NCBI GenBank assembly: GCA_903910555.1
Contig: CAIVZZ010000029.1
Location: 124,001 to 188,000 of the forward strand
DNA from: an uncultured Gemmatimonadota bacterium
GTDB taxonomy: Bacteria > Gemmatimonadota > Gemmatimonadetes > Gemmatimonadales > Gemmatimonadaceae
DNA: 64,000 bases
Reading direction: 5' to 3'
Numbering within the stretch: the stretch's first letter is position 1; every line of letters begins with the position of its first letter. The notes under the pieces are model-generated. The model saw only the letters and a program-made list of their open reading frames with translations, was not told where the DNA came from and searched no databases. Both the position numbers and the translations under genes were made by a program. Shown piece after piece: positions 54,400 through 62,547 of this stretch.

Positions 54400-56922
54400 G
54401 TGCGCGAACTCCGAACGCCGAAGTTGACCGTCTCACGAGCGCTGGAGATTCTCTCGCAAGACCTGCGCTACACGCTCCGCGGATTGCGGCGCGCACCAGG
54501 ATTCACCGCGGCCGTGATTGTCACACTCGGTCTCGGCATCGGCGCGAACGCTGCGATGTTCGGCGTGATCGACCGGCTCATGTTCAGACCGTATCCCTAC
54601 CTGCGCGATCCCGCGTCGGTGCAGCGCTTGTATCTCCAGGGCACCTACCAGCGCGGCAGACTCACGACGATTGGTATGCCGTACACGCGCTACCTCGACT
54701 TCAGGAAGTTCACGACGTCGTTCTCGGATCTCGCCGCATTCGACCCGGAGGTACTCGCGGTGGGACTCGGCGAGTCGGCTGCTGAGCAACCGATCGCCGC
54801 GGTCAGCGCGAGCTTCTTCGGATTCTTCAACGCGCCGCCGGCTTTGGGGAGGTACTTCGGAACGGCAGAAGACACCATTCCCGCCGGCGCAGAAGTCACG
54901 GTGCTGAGCTACGCGTTCTGGCAGTCGCACTTTGGCGGCCGGAATGTGATCGGCCAGCAGCTCGAAATCGGTAATATGTCGTGCACCATTATCGGCGTCG
55001 CTCCCGCCGGCTTCACCGGCGTCGCGGAGGGTGCCGCTCCCGCGTTGTTCGTGCCGATGACGACCTTCGGTGCGCAGCTCGGCGGCAGCAGCAACCGTGA
55101 TTTCTACTGGAAGTACAACTGGGATTGGGCGCAGGTGATGGTACGTCGCAAGCCGGGCGTTTCTATCACGGCGGCATCGCTCGATGCGACGAACGCGTAC
55201 GTGCACAGCCGCGTTATCGCGCGGGCGGCATTTGCCAACCTCGCTCAAGTCGAGCGCATCAGTCCGGTGGCCGTGGTCGGATCGCTGAAGACTGCCGCGG
55301 GCCCGGACGCAGGACTCGAAGCGCGCACACTGCTCGCCGTGACGGGAGTTGCGGCGATCGTGCTGCTCATCGCCTGTGCGAACGTCGCAAATCTCTTTCT
55401 CGCCCGCGCGCTGCGTCGCCGTCGTGAGGTGGCGCTTCGAATTGCGCTCGGCGTTTCGCGACGCCGGCTGCTTGCGCAGGCACTCACCGAAAGCCTCGTG
55501 CTGGCGCTGCTCGGCTGTGCCGCGGGAATTGCGGTCGCACAGTGGGGCGGCGCAACGCTCGCGAATCTGTTCATACCGAATGCCGGGGCGTTCGACCTGC
55601 GATCCGATTGGCGCACGCTCACGGTGGCTGTCGGCGCGGCGCTATTTGCCGGCGTCGCAACTGGCCTCGCGCCGATGCTGCTCAGCGATGACGATCTTTC
55701 AAAAACACTGAAAGCGGGAGTGCGCGAGGGAACACACGCGCGATCAGGAATGCGCTCGACGCTGCTCGTCGCACAGGGTGCGCTCTCTGTCGTGTTGCTC
55801 GTCGGCGCGGGACTATTCGTGCGCAGTCTCGATCATGTGCGCACGATGCCGCTCGGGTACGATGTCAGTCACGTGCTTCAGCTCGCATGGAACCGGCGGG
55901 GCGCGCACCTGAGCGATGCCGAGCAGTTTCCAATTCGCGCGCGGTTGCTCGCAACAGCGGTCACCCAGCCTGGCGTGGAGAGCGCGAGTTGGATCAGCAC
56001 GGTTCCATTCGACGGCACCAACACGCAGTCGCTGTACGTCGACGGGATCGATACTGTGTCGAAGCTCGGCCGCTTTGACAGTCAGACTGCCGATGCCGGC
56101 TACTTCACAACAATGGGAACGCGTATACTCCGCGGCCGCGCCATCACGAGCGCCGATCGCGCCGGTGCGCCGCGCGTGGTCGTCGTCAGCGCGTCGATGG
56201 CGAAAGCAATCTGGCCGGATAAAGACGCACTCGGCCAATGCATTCGCATTGGAATTTGGCAGGCCACGCCGGAATCACTCGGCTGCTCGACCGTCATTGG
56301 GATAGCAGAAGACGCGGTTCACAATCCGCTCACGGACGAACCGAATCGCTACTACCTCCCGATCGAGCAGTTCCCGGAGTTCGGCGCGTGGCACTTGCTG
56401 CTGAAGATGCGCGGCGCGCCCGCAGCCGCCGCTGAACAGGTTCGCCGCGCGCTCCAGCGGGAGATGCCCGGGCAGCAGTATGTGACCGTGCGGCCATTGA
56501 GTGAGCTCGTCGATGACCAGCGGCGCTCGTGGGCGATCGGCGCGACGATGTTCGTTGGGTTCGGATTGCTCGCACTTGTGGTTGCGTCGGTCGGTCTCTA
56601 CGGCGTGATCTCGTACAACGTCGCGCAGAGGATGCACGAGCTGGGTGTGCGTGTCGCACTCGGCGCACAGTCGGCGAACATTCTGCGACTGATCGTTGGC
56701 CAGGGCGTGCGCTTCGCGTGTGCCGGGGTCGGCGTTGGAATCCTGCTCGCGCTGGCCGCGAGCCGCTGGTTCCAGCCGCTGCTCTTTCACCAGTCAGCGA
56801 AGGATCCAATCGTTTACGGGCTCGTAGCTGTCACACTGCTAGCGGTAGCCGTGGCCGCCAGCACCGCGCCTGCGCTGCGCGCCGCAAAAGCAGATCCCAA
56901 TTCCGCTCTCCGATCCGACTGA
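54400..56922 (+). CDS. ADOP/MacB-like ABC transporter permease, first of a tandem pair
   Basis: I use the GTG at 54400, preceded by AGAGAG; an upstream ATG at 54268 lies within the methyltransferase. The 840-residue product begins with the motif LSQDLRYTLRGLRRAPGFTAAVIVTLGLGIGANAAMF, has a MacB periplasmic domain with SASFFGFFNAPPALGRYF and SYAFWQSHFGG, an FtsX block (RALRRRREVALRIALGVSRRRL), a linker, a second periplasmic domain, and a second FtsX block (AQRMHELGVRVALGAQ). It lacks the long charged prefix of the permease at 48213. No ATPase is near. The next gene is a close paralogue 7 bp downstream. The transported molecule is unknown. Confidence 0.9.
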   Translation: MRELRTPKLTVSRALEILSQDLRYTLRGLRRAPGFTAAVIVTLGLGIGANAAMFGVIDRLMFRPYPYLRDPASVQRLYLQGTYQRGRLTTIGMPYTRYLDFRKFTTSFSDLAAFDPEVLAVGLGESAAEQPIAAVSASFFGFFNAPPALGRYFGTAEDTIPAGAEVTVLSYAFWQSHFGGRNVIGQQLEIGNMSCTIIGVAPAGFTGVAEGAAPALFVPMTTFGAQLGGSSNRDFYWKYNWDWAQVMVRRKPGVSITAASLDATNAYVHSRVIARAAFANLAQVERISPVAVVGSLKTAAGPDAGLEARTLLAVTGVAAIVLLIACANVANLFLARALRRRREVALRIALGVSRRRLLAQALTESLVLALLGCAAGIAVAQWGGATLANLFIPNAGAFDLRSDWRTLTVAVGAALFAGVATGLAPMLLSDDDLSKTLKAGVREGTHARSGMRSTLLVAQGALSVVLLVGAGLFVRSLDHVRTMPLGYDVSHVLQLAWNRRGAHLSDAEQFPIRARLLATAVTQPGVESASWISTVPFDGTNTQSLYVDGIDTVSKLGRFDSQTADAGYFTTMGTRILRGRAITSADRAGAPRVVVVSASMAKAIWPDKDALGQCIRIGIWQATPESLGCSTVIGIAEDAVHNPLTDEPNRYYLPIEQFPEFGAWHLLLKMRGAPAAAAEQVRRALQREMPGQQYVTVRPLSELVDDQRRSWAIGATMFVGFGLLALVVASVGLYGVISYNVAQRMHELGVRVALGAQSANILRLIVGQGVRFACAGVGVGILLALAASRWFQPLLFHQSAKDPIVYGLVAVTLLAVAVAASTAPALRAAKADPNSALRSD

Positions 56923-56929
56923 GGAAATC

Positions 56930-59443
56930 ATGCATCAGCGCTTCGCGTGGGTCGAGACTTTTCTTCAGGATCTGCGGTATGCAGTTCGCGGGCTCCGCCG
57001 TTCACCGGGATTCACCGCCGCGGCAGTAATCACGCTCGCACTGGGTATAGGCGCGAACGCGGCGATGTTCGGAGTGATAGACCGGCTCATGTTCCGCCCG
57101 TTCCCTTACATGCGCGATCCGGCGCACGTGCATCGCGTGTATCTGCAGACGACGGGACGTGGGCGCGTCGTGACGAAGTCCACGTTTCCATACACCACCT
57201 ACCTCGATCTCGCGCGGTGGTCCAGTGCGTTCTCAGACCACGCAGCGTTCGCCGTCCATCCGCTCGCGATCGGGTCCGGAGCCGACGCCAAGGAGCGGGA
57301 CGTTGTTGGCGTGAGCGCGTCGTTCTTCGGGTTCTTCGACGCGAAACCCGTTGCAGGCCGCTTCTTCACTGCGCGCGAAGACTCGATTCCTCGTGGTGCG
57401 GACGTCGCGGTTCTCAGCTACGGATTCTGGAAATCGGAGTTCGGCGGACGTGATGTCATCGGCACAAAGCTGGCCGTGGGTCCGCTATATCTGACCGTGA
57501 TCGGCGTCGCGCCAGAGGGATTCACCGGCGTCGCGAGCGGGATTAGTCCATCGTTGTTCATTCCGATCACGACGATCGCATACGCATGGAACCAGAGCAA
57601 TGCGAGCACGTTCTTTTCGAGATACAACTGGGACTGGATGGGCATGATGGTGCGCGAGAAGCCGGACGTGAGTGCCGACGCGGCTTCTGCGAATCTCACC
57701 GACGCGTACCGGCGCAGTATGCTCGCGCTTCAAGCGCTCAACCGATCCACAGGAGCGAAGTGGGGGCTCGCACCGATCGACTCGATTCACCCACACGCAA
57801 TCGCGGGCCCCGTCAGAGAGGCGGCAGGCCCGGCGGCCGGCCTCGAATCACGCACGTTGCTCTGGGTGACAGGTGTAGCCGTCATCGTGCTGCTCATCGC
57901 CTGCGCAAACGTGACGAACCTGATGTTCGCGCGCGTGCTGCGGCGCCGTCGTGAGATCGCCGTGCGCATCGCACTCGGAGTGAGCCGCCGCCGCCTCATG
58001 ATGCAGTTCCTCACCGAAAGCCTGCTCCTCGCGCTCCTCGGCTGCGGCGCGGGAATCGCGATTGCCGAATGGGGCGGTGCGGCGCTGCGGCTGATCATCC
58101 TCGGCGACACCGCCGGCGGAGTCGCCGCCGATCCGCGCACCCTCGGCGTCGCAGCGGCGTTCGCTGCTGGTTCCGGGCTGCTGATCGCGGTGGGGCCGGC
58201 ACTTCTCGCGATTCGCAGCAACCTTGCATCCGACCTCCGATCCGGCGGACGCGGCGGCACTGCACAGCGCTCAGCGCTGCGTTCCGGCTTGCTCATACTG
58301 CAGGGAACGCTCTCCGTTATTTTGCTGATCGGCGCGGGACTCTTCGTGCGCAGCCTCGACAATGTCCGTGACATGCACATGGGATGGGACGCCGAGCCAG
58401 TGCTGGTCGCTCGCGCGAATCTTCGCGGGATGCAACTCGACAGTGTTGCCACGCTCGCGCTCGGGAAGAGGTTATTCGAGGCCGCGCAGGCGATTCCCGG
58501 TGTGAGAGCAGTCGCCAGAATAAATGCCGATCCATTTGGCACGAACTCCGATTACCTCGGTGTTGCCGGGATCGACTCTGTCGCGCGTCTTGGCCGGTTC
58601 AATCAGCAGTGGGCCACGCCCGATTTCTTCAAGGCGGTGGATACGCGAATTGTGCGCGGCCGTTCATTCGACGCGGCCGACCGAGGCGGGGCGCCGCTCG
58701 TGGCCGTGGTCAGCGAATCAATGGCGCGCAGGCTGTGGCCGGGCCATGACGCGATCGGTGAGTGCATGCACGTGAGCTCGGATGCGGCGCCATGCACAAC
58801 CGTGGTTGGTATCGCCGAAGACGCCGTTCAGGGTTCCCTCGCTGACGACCAGCACTTGATGTACTACCTGCCCTTCGATCAGAAGGCCACTGATGGTGGA
58901 ATGGGCGCGCGCACCGTCATCCGCATGACGAGCCGCGACGCCCCGCGTTTTGAAGAGGCGGTTCGCCGCGCGCTGCAGAGTGTGATGCCGGGCGAGTCAT
59001 ACGTAACCGTGTGGCCATTGCAAGACGAAGTCGACGGTCAGCAACGCTCGTGGCGACTCGGCGCGACGATGTTCGTCGGCTTTGGTCTGCTCGCACTAAT
59101 CGTCGCGGCGGTCGGCTTGTACGGGGTGATCGCATACGACGTAGGTCAGCGCACGCAGGAACTCGGCATTCGCGTCGCGCTCGGCGCGCAGACGTCGAAC
59201 ATCATGGGGATCGTCGTCGGTCAGGGATTGCGCTTCGCGCTTATAGGTGTCGCCGCGGGCACCGTAATCGCGCTCGGGGCGGCACGCTGGTTCCAGCCGT
59301 TGCTATTCCACCAATCCGCGCGAGATCCATTCGTGTACGCGCTAGTCGGGCTTACGCTTACGATGGTCGCCGTCGGCGCGAGTGCTGTTCCGGCGCGGCG
59401 CGCGGCAAAAACGGATCCGAACGTGGCGCTGCGGTCGGACTAG
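56930..59443 (+). CDS. ADOP/MacB-like ABC transporter permease, second of a tandem pair
   Basis: The 837-residue paralogue of the preceding gene has the same domain order and many identical blocks (FFGFFDAKPVAGRFF, LRRRREIAVRIALGVSRRRL, GQRTQELGIRVALGAQ). A short unprefixed N terminus (HQRFAWVETFLQDLRYAVRG) leads into the first membrane helix. The 7-bp gap and parallel layout show duplication in tandem and likely joint translation. The pair could form a heteromeric permease using an ATPase encoded elsewhere. The gene converges with the amidohydrolase at 59458. Confidence 0.9.
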   Translation: MHQRFAWVETFLQDLRYAVRGLRRSPGFTAAAVITLALGIGANAAMFGVIDRLMFRPFPYMRDPAHVHRVYLQTTGRGRVVTKSTFPYTTYLDLARWSSAFSDHAAFAVHPLAIGSGADAKERDVVGVSASFFGFFDAKPVAGRFFTAREDSIPRGADVAVLSYGFWKSEFGGRDVIGTKLAVGPLYLTVIGVAPEGFTGVASGISPSLFIPITTIAYAWNQSNASTFFSRYNWDWMGMMVREKPDVSADAASANLTDAYRRSMLALQALNRSTGAKWGLAPIDSIHPHAIAGPVREAAGPAAGLESRTLLWVTGVAVIVLLIACANVTNLMFARVLRRRREIAVRIALGVSRRRLMMQFLTESLLLALLGCGAGIAIAEWGGAALRLIILGDTAGGVAADPRTLGVAAAFAAGSGLLIAVGPALLAIRSNLASDLRSGGRGGTAQRSALRSGLLILQGTLSVILLIGAGLFVRSLDNVRDMHMGWDAEPVLVARANLRGMQLDSVATLALGKRLFEAAQAIPGVRAVARINADPFGTNSDYLGVAGIDSVARLGRFNQQWATPDFFKAVDTRIVRGRSFDAADRGGAPLVAVVSESMARRLWPGHDAIGECMHVSSDAAPCTTVVGIAEDAVQGSLADDQHLMYYLPFDQKATDGGMGARTVIRMTSRDAPRFEEAVRRALQSVMPGESYVTVWPLQDEVDGQQRSWRLGATMFVGFGLLALIVAAVGLYGVIAYDVGQRTQELGIRVALGAQTSNIMGIVVGQGLRFALIGVAAGTVIALGAARWFQPLLFHQSARDPFVYALVGLTLTMVAVGASAVPARRAAKTDPNVALRSD

Positions 59444-59457
59444 AACATCGCGCTCGT

Positions 59458-61485
59458 TTACGGCGTGAACCCCGCGACGCGCCACAGCGCCGCGTTCTCG
59501 AACATCCGCCCGTCTTTCATCACGTAGCGCGACGTGCGGATGTTCGAGATGTCGTCGAGTGGATTCTTATCGAGCACGAGCAGGTCGGCACGCTTGCCGT
59601 GTTCGACCGTCCCGACCTCTCGCTCTAGATGCAGCGCGGTTGCGGAAACAGAAGTTGCAGCGCGCAGCGCATCCATCGGCGTGAAGCCGGCCATCACGTA
59701 TAGCTCCATCTCGCGGTAGACGCTGAAGCCGGGGACTCCTTCGTCAGTGCCAGCGACTATTGGAACGCCTGCAGCATGCAGCGCGCGAATTGTGTTCAGC
59801 GAACTCTGAAGCCGCGTGTGTGCCGTCGCCGGATCGACCGTTGCGGATCCCCAATTCGCGACGCGAAACTGCACGAACGGCGCCGGCAGATGCTGCAGTA
59901 CTGGCTGAAACGCCTGAACGGATTCGTCGCGTGAGTGACCGCCGATTTCATTCCACGATTCCGTCGGATCGATCACCGTTCCGTGTGCCTTGAGATACGC
60001 GATCACACTTTTCGTTGCATCGCTCTGCGGATCGCCGCGCACCGGCAAATGCGCGAACTGATCCATACCCGAGTCAACCGCCGCTGTTACCGAGAGCGCA
60101 CGCGGAAGATGGCCGGTGACTGACATACCAAGCGTGTGTGCTTCGTCGCAGATCGCCGCGACGACGGAGGGCGAAAGCAGATCGTACAGCTTCATCTGCT
60201 CGAAGCCGAGGTCGTGATATTTGCGGACAATCGCGCGGCCCTCCTGCGGCGTGCTCGCGCTGAACGCACCGAACGCATTTGGCCCATCGCCATCCACGAG
60301 CCCCGCGACGTGGATATGCGGGCCGTTCACCTTCCCCGAGTCGACCGCATTGCGCAACGCGACGATAAACGGGAGTTCATTCCCCATGTCGCGCACGGAT
60401 GTCACACCCGCGGCGATGTACACCGGAATCCATTCGAGCTGGTGCAGATGCGCGTGCATGTCCCACAGTCCGGGGACGATCGTCTTGCCGCGCACATCGA
60501 ACGTTTTTGTATCGAACGGCACCGGCGTCGTCGCGCTCGGACCCGCGCTCACGATCAATCCGTCGGCGACGATCACCGTCGCATCTGGAATCGCCGCGCG
60601 ACCGCTGCCATCGACCAGCGTCGCGCCGACGAGCGCGACTTTCCCTCTCGCGAGCACTTTTGTCGACCCGCCGGACCCCATGTCCTGAATTCCTGTGCGC
60701 CCGGCGATCGAGAGCGGAACCGAGGCGGATGAGATCGCCTCGAGATCGTGCATCGCAGCGCGCGTAGCGGCTTGCATGAGTTCGTCATAGGCGGGCACCA
60801 GTTCGGCGCGCACGGCTTTCGTGGAAAGGCCGCCACCCGCCGAGGTAAACATCGCGAGCCGCCCTTCGGGATCGAGCCACGCATATTCGATTCCCCACAC
60901 CACACCGTCGATTGAATAGCGCGTCAGCGCGATGTGCTTCCCGGCGACCGTGACGTTGTCCGTGCCCTGCGAGCGAATCTTCACCGGATTCGTCGGATCA
61001 CCGGGGAACATGGCGAGCGTTGACGGGGACCCGTGCGCTTTCCAATAGCGCAGCAGCGCGAGGTGCTGCGAGACCGGCGTATACTGCGATATCGCGAACG
61101 CGACCTTCGGCAGGTCGATTGAAGCTGATGCGCCGCCGTTGCGCGCAATGGTCGCGCGGCGGCCATCGACCGTAATGTCCAGCGCCGGCGTGCGCGAGGT
61201 ATCGGTAAGGCGATCGACCTTCAGCGCGATCGGCGTGTAATCCGCGGCGAGCGACATCGCCGCCGCGGTATGAATTCGCCGGCCGCGATCGACATAACTC
61301 CAATCCGCCGAGAGCTTCAATCCCGTTCCGTCGGCGCTGATATCGTAGTGCTCCCACCCCACGGGCCGCGCGACGTAATAGATGCGCATCGAATCGCTCA
61401 CCGCTTGCGCACCGAGCGCCGGCGTACCGAGCGACGTGAGAAGTACTGCCAAGAACAATGCGCCGCGACGCGTCATGCCGTTCAT
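59458..61485 (-). CDS. Secreted amidohydrolase (imidazolonepropionase-like)
   Basis: The start is placed at 61485, after GGGGAG; the ATG at 61476 is the alternative. The protein has about 675 residues and a signal peptide (GALFLAVLLTSLGTPALGAQA). An N-terminal ~270-residue region of beta strands without a recognised domain precedes the amidohydrolase domain (about 285-675). That domain has HAHLH (WDMHAHLHQLEW), the lysine in FEQMKLYDLLS, histidine in VTGHLPRAL, and the aspartate in VAGTDEGVPG, with the usual composite beta-domain ending RADLLVLDKNPLDDI. It should hydrolyse a cyclic amide or similar bond in the periplasm. It diverges from the ketopantoate-reductase-like gene with 60 bp between starts. 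Confidence 0.83.
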   Translation of the reverse strand: MNGMTRRGALFLAVLLTSLGTPALGAQAVSDSMRIYYVARPVGWEHYDISADGTGLKLSADWSYVDRGRRIHTAAAMSLAADYTPIALKVDRLTDTSRTPALDITVDGRRATIARNGGASASIDLPKVAFAISQYTPVSQHLALLRYWKAHGSPSTLAMFPGDPTNPVKIRSQGTDNVTVAGKHIALTRYSIDGVVWGIEYAWLDPEGRLAMFTSAGGGLSTKAVRAELVPAYDELMQAATRAAMHDLEAISSASVPLSIAGRTGIQDMGSGGSTKVLARGKVALVGATLVDGSGRAAIPDATVIVADGLIVSAGPSATTPVPFDTKTFDVRGKTIVPGLWDMHAHLHQLEWIPVYIAAGVTSVRDMGNELPFIVALRNAVDSGKVNGPHIHVAGLVDGDGPNAFGAFSASTPQEGRAIVRKYHDLGFEQMKLYDLLSPSVVAAICDEAHTLGMSVTGHLPRALSVTAAVDSGMDQFAHLPVRGDPQSDATKSVIAYLKAHGTVIDPTESWNEIGGHSRDESVQAFQPVLQHLPAPFVQFRVANWGSATVDPATAHTRLQSSLNTIRALHAAGVPIVAGTDEGVPGFSVYREMELYVMAGFTPMDALRAATSVSATALHLEREVGTVEHGKRADLLVLDKNPLDDISNIRTSRYVMKDGRMFENAALWRVAGFTP

Positions 61486-61532
61486 CTCCACAGCTCCCCG
61501 AGTAATGGATCCCGCCGTCAGGAAACTACTGC

Positions 61533-61540
61533 TAGCTTTC
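61533..61540 (+). promoter_or_regulatory. TAGCTTTC promoter-like box, likely leaderless
   Basis: TAGCTTTC ends five bases before the ATG at 61546 with no ribosome-binding site. It matches the spacing and core of the TAGCTTTT box at 19818. Transcription would start at or near the A of ATG. Confidence 0.45.
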
Positions 61541-61545
61541 AGCGC

Positions 61546-62484
61546 ATGCGAATCCTGATCGTTGGTGCCGGTGCGCTCGGCGGCTACTTCGGCGCGAGAC
61601 TGCTGCAGGTCAATCGTGATGTCACCTTTCTCGTCCGCCCGCGCCGGGCGGCGCAGCTGGCGAAGACGGGACTCGTCGTGAAGAGTCGCCACGGCGACGT
61701 GCACATCCCTTCGCCGCCGATCGTTCTCGCCGAAAATATCAAGACTCACTACGACGTGATTCTCGTCGGGTGCAAGTCATACGACCTCGCTGACACGATG
61801 GAGTCGATCGCACCGGCCGTGGGACCGGATACGGCGATCCTGCCGATTATCAACGGCATGAAGCACATCGATTCGCTGTCGGAGCGATTTGGTGCGCAGC
61901 GTGTGCTCGGCGGGCTCGCCTTCATTTCCGCTACGCTCGACGACGAAGGGATCATCCTGCACTTGAACGAGCATCACGGAATCGTTTACGGCGAGCTCGA
62001 TGGCGCGGAGTCGGCGCGAATGGCTGCAATCAACGCGGCGTTCGCCGGCGCAAATTTCGATCCACGCGCGTCGAATGTGATCGTGCACGAGTTGTGGGAG
62101 AAGTGGGTGCTGATCGCATCGCTGGCTGGTGCGACCTGCCTCATGCGCGCGCAAGTCGGCGACATCGAAAAGGTCGGCGCCAGCGGGCTTGCCCTCGCGC
62201 TGATTGAGGAATGCAGTGCTATTTCAGCGGGGCAGAATCATCCGCCGGGCGCGGCGATTATCGAACGTGCGCGCGGGCTGCTCACCGCTCCCGGATCGAC
62301 GCTCGTCGCGTCGATGCTCAAAGACATGGAGCGCGGCAGCCGTACCGAGGGTGATCACATCCTTGGTGACCTGCTCGCCCGCCGGGTGGGGTTGGCGGAC
62401 GAGCGGTCACCACTGGCCATCGCATATGCGCATGTGCGGGCGTACGAAGCCCGCCGCACCCGCGAAGCCGCCATCGTTGGTTAA
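61546..62484 (+). CDS. Ketopantoate reductase (2-dehydropantoate 2-reductase)-like protein
   Basis: The start at 61546 gives MRILIVGAGALGGYFGARL, the NADP-binding glycine motif of PanE. The protein has 312 residues. CKSYDLADTM holds the family lysine, INGMKH follows, and the C-terminal helical domain has the EKW motif with catalytic-type lysine and the family's NHPPGAAIIERA and RTEGDHILGDLLARR segments. It should reduce 2-dehydropantoate or a related 2-keto acid with NADPH in the cytoplasm. The family contains several paralogues with other substrates, so pantothenate synthesis is probable but not certain. Its TAA stop sits in a GGTTAAC that begins a repeat relic. Confidence 0.85.
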   Translation: MRILIVGAGALGGYFGARLLQVNRDVTFLVRPRRAAQLAKTGLVVKSRHGDVHIPSPPIVLAENIKTHYDVILVGCKSYDLADTMESIAPAVGPDTAILPIINGMKHIDSLSERFGAQRVLGGLAFISATLDDEGIILHLNEHHGIVYGELDGAESARMAAINAAFAGANFDPRASNVIVHELWEKWVLIASLAGATCLMRAQVGDIEKVGASGLALALIEECSAISAGQNHPPGAAIIERARGLLTAPGSTLVASMLKDMERGSRTEGDHILGDLLARRVGLADERSPLAIAYAHVRAYEARRTREAAIVG

Positions 62485-62494
62485 CAAATTAGTG

Positions 62495-62539
62495 AACCTT
62501 GGTTAACCGACCAACAGTTAGTAGTTAACAGTCAACTCG
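62495..62539 (+). repeat. Single-arm relic of the nested-palindrome repeat (F)
   Basis: AACCTTGGTTAACCGACCAA, then CAGTTAGTAGTTAACAGTC and AACTCG, corresponds to the reverse complement of the left arm with its GGTTAACCAAGG spacer. Unlike relics C, D and E, which match the right arm, this one matches the left arm. It lies between convergent genes. Confidence 0.85.
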
Positions 62540-62547
62540 TCGGACAC

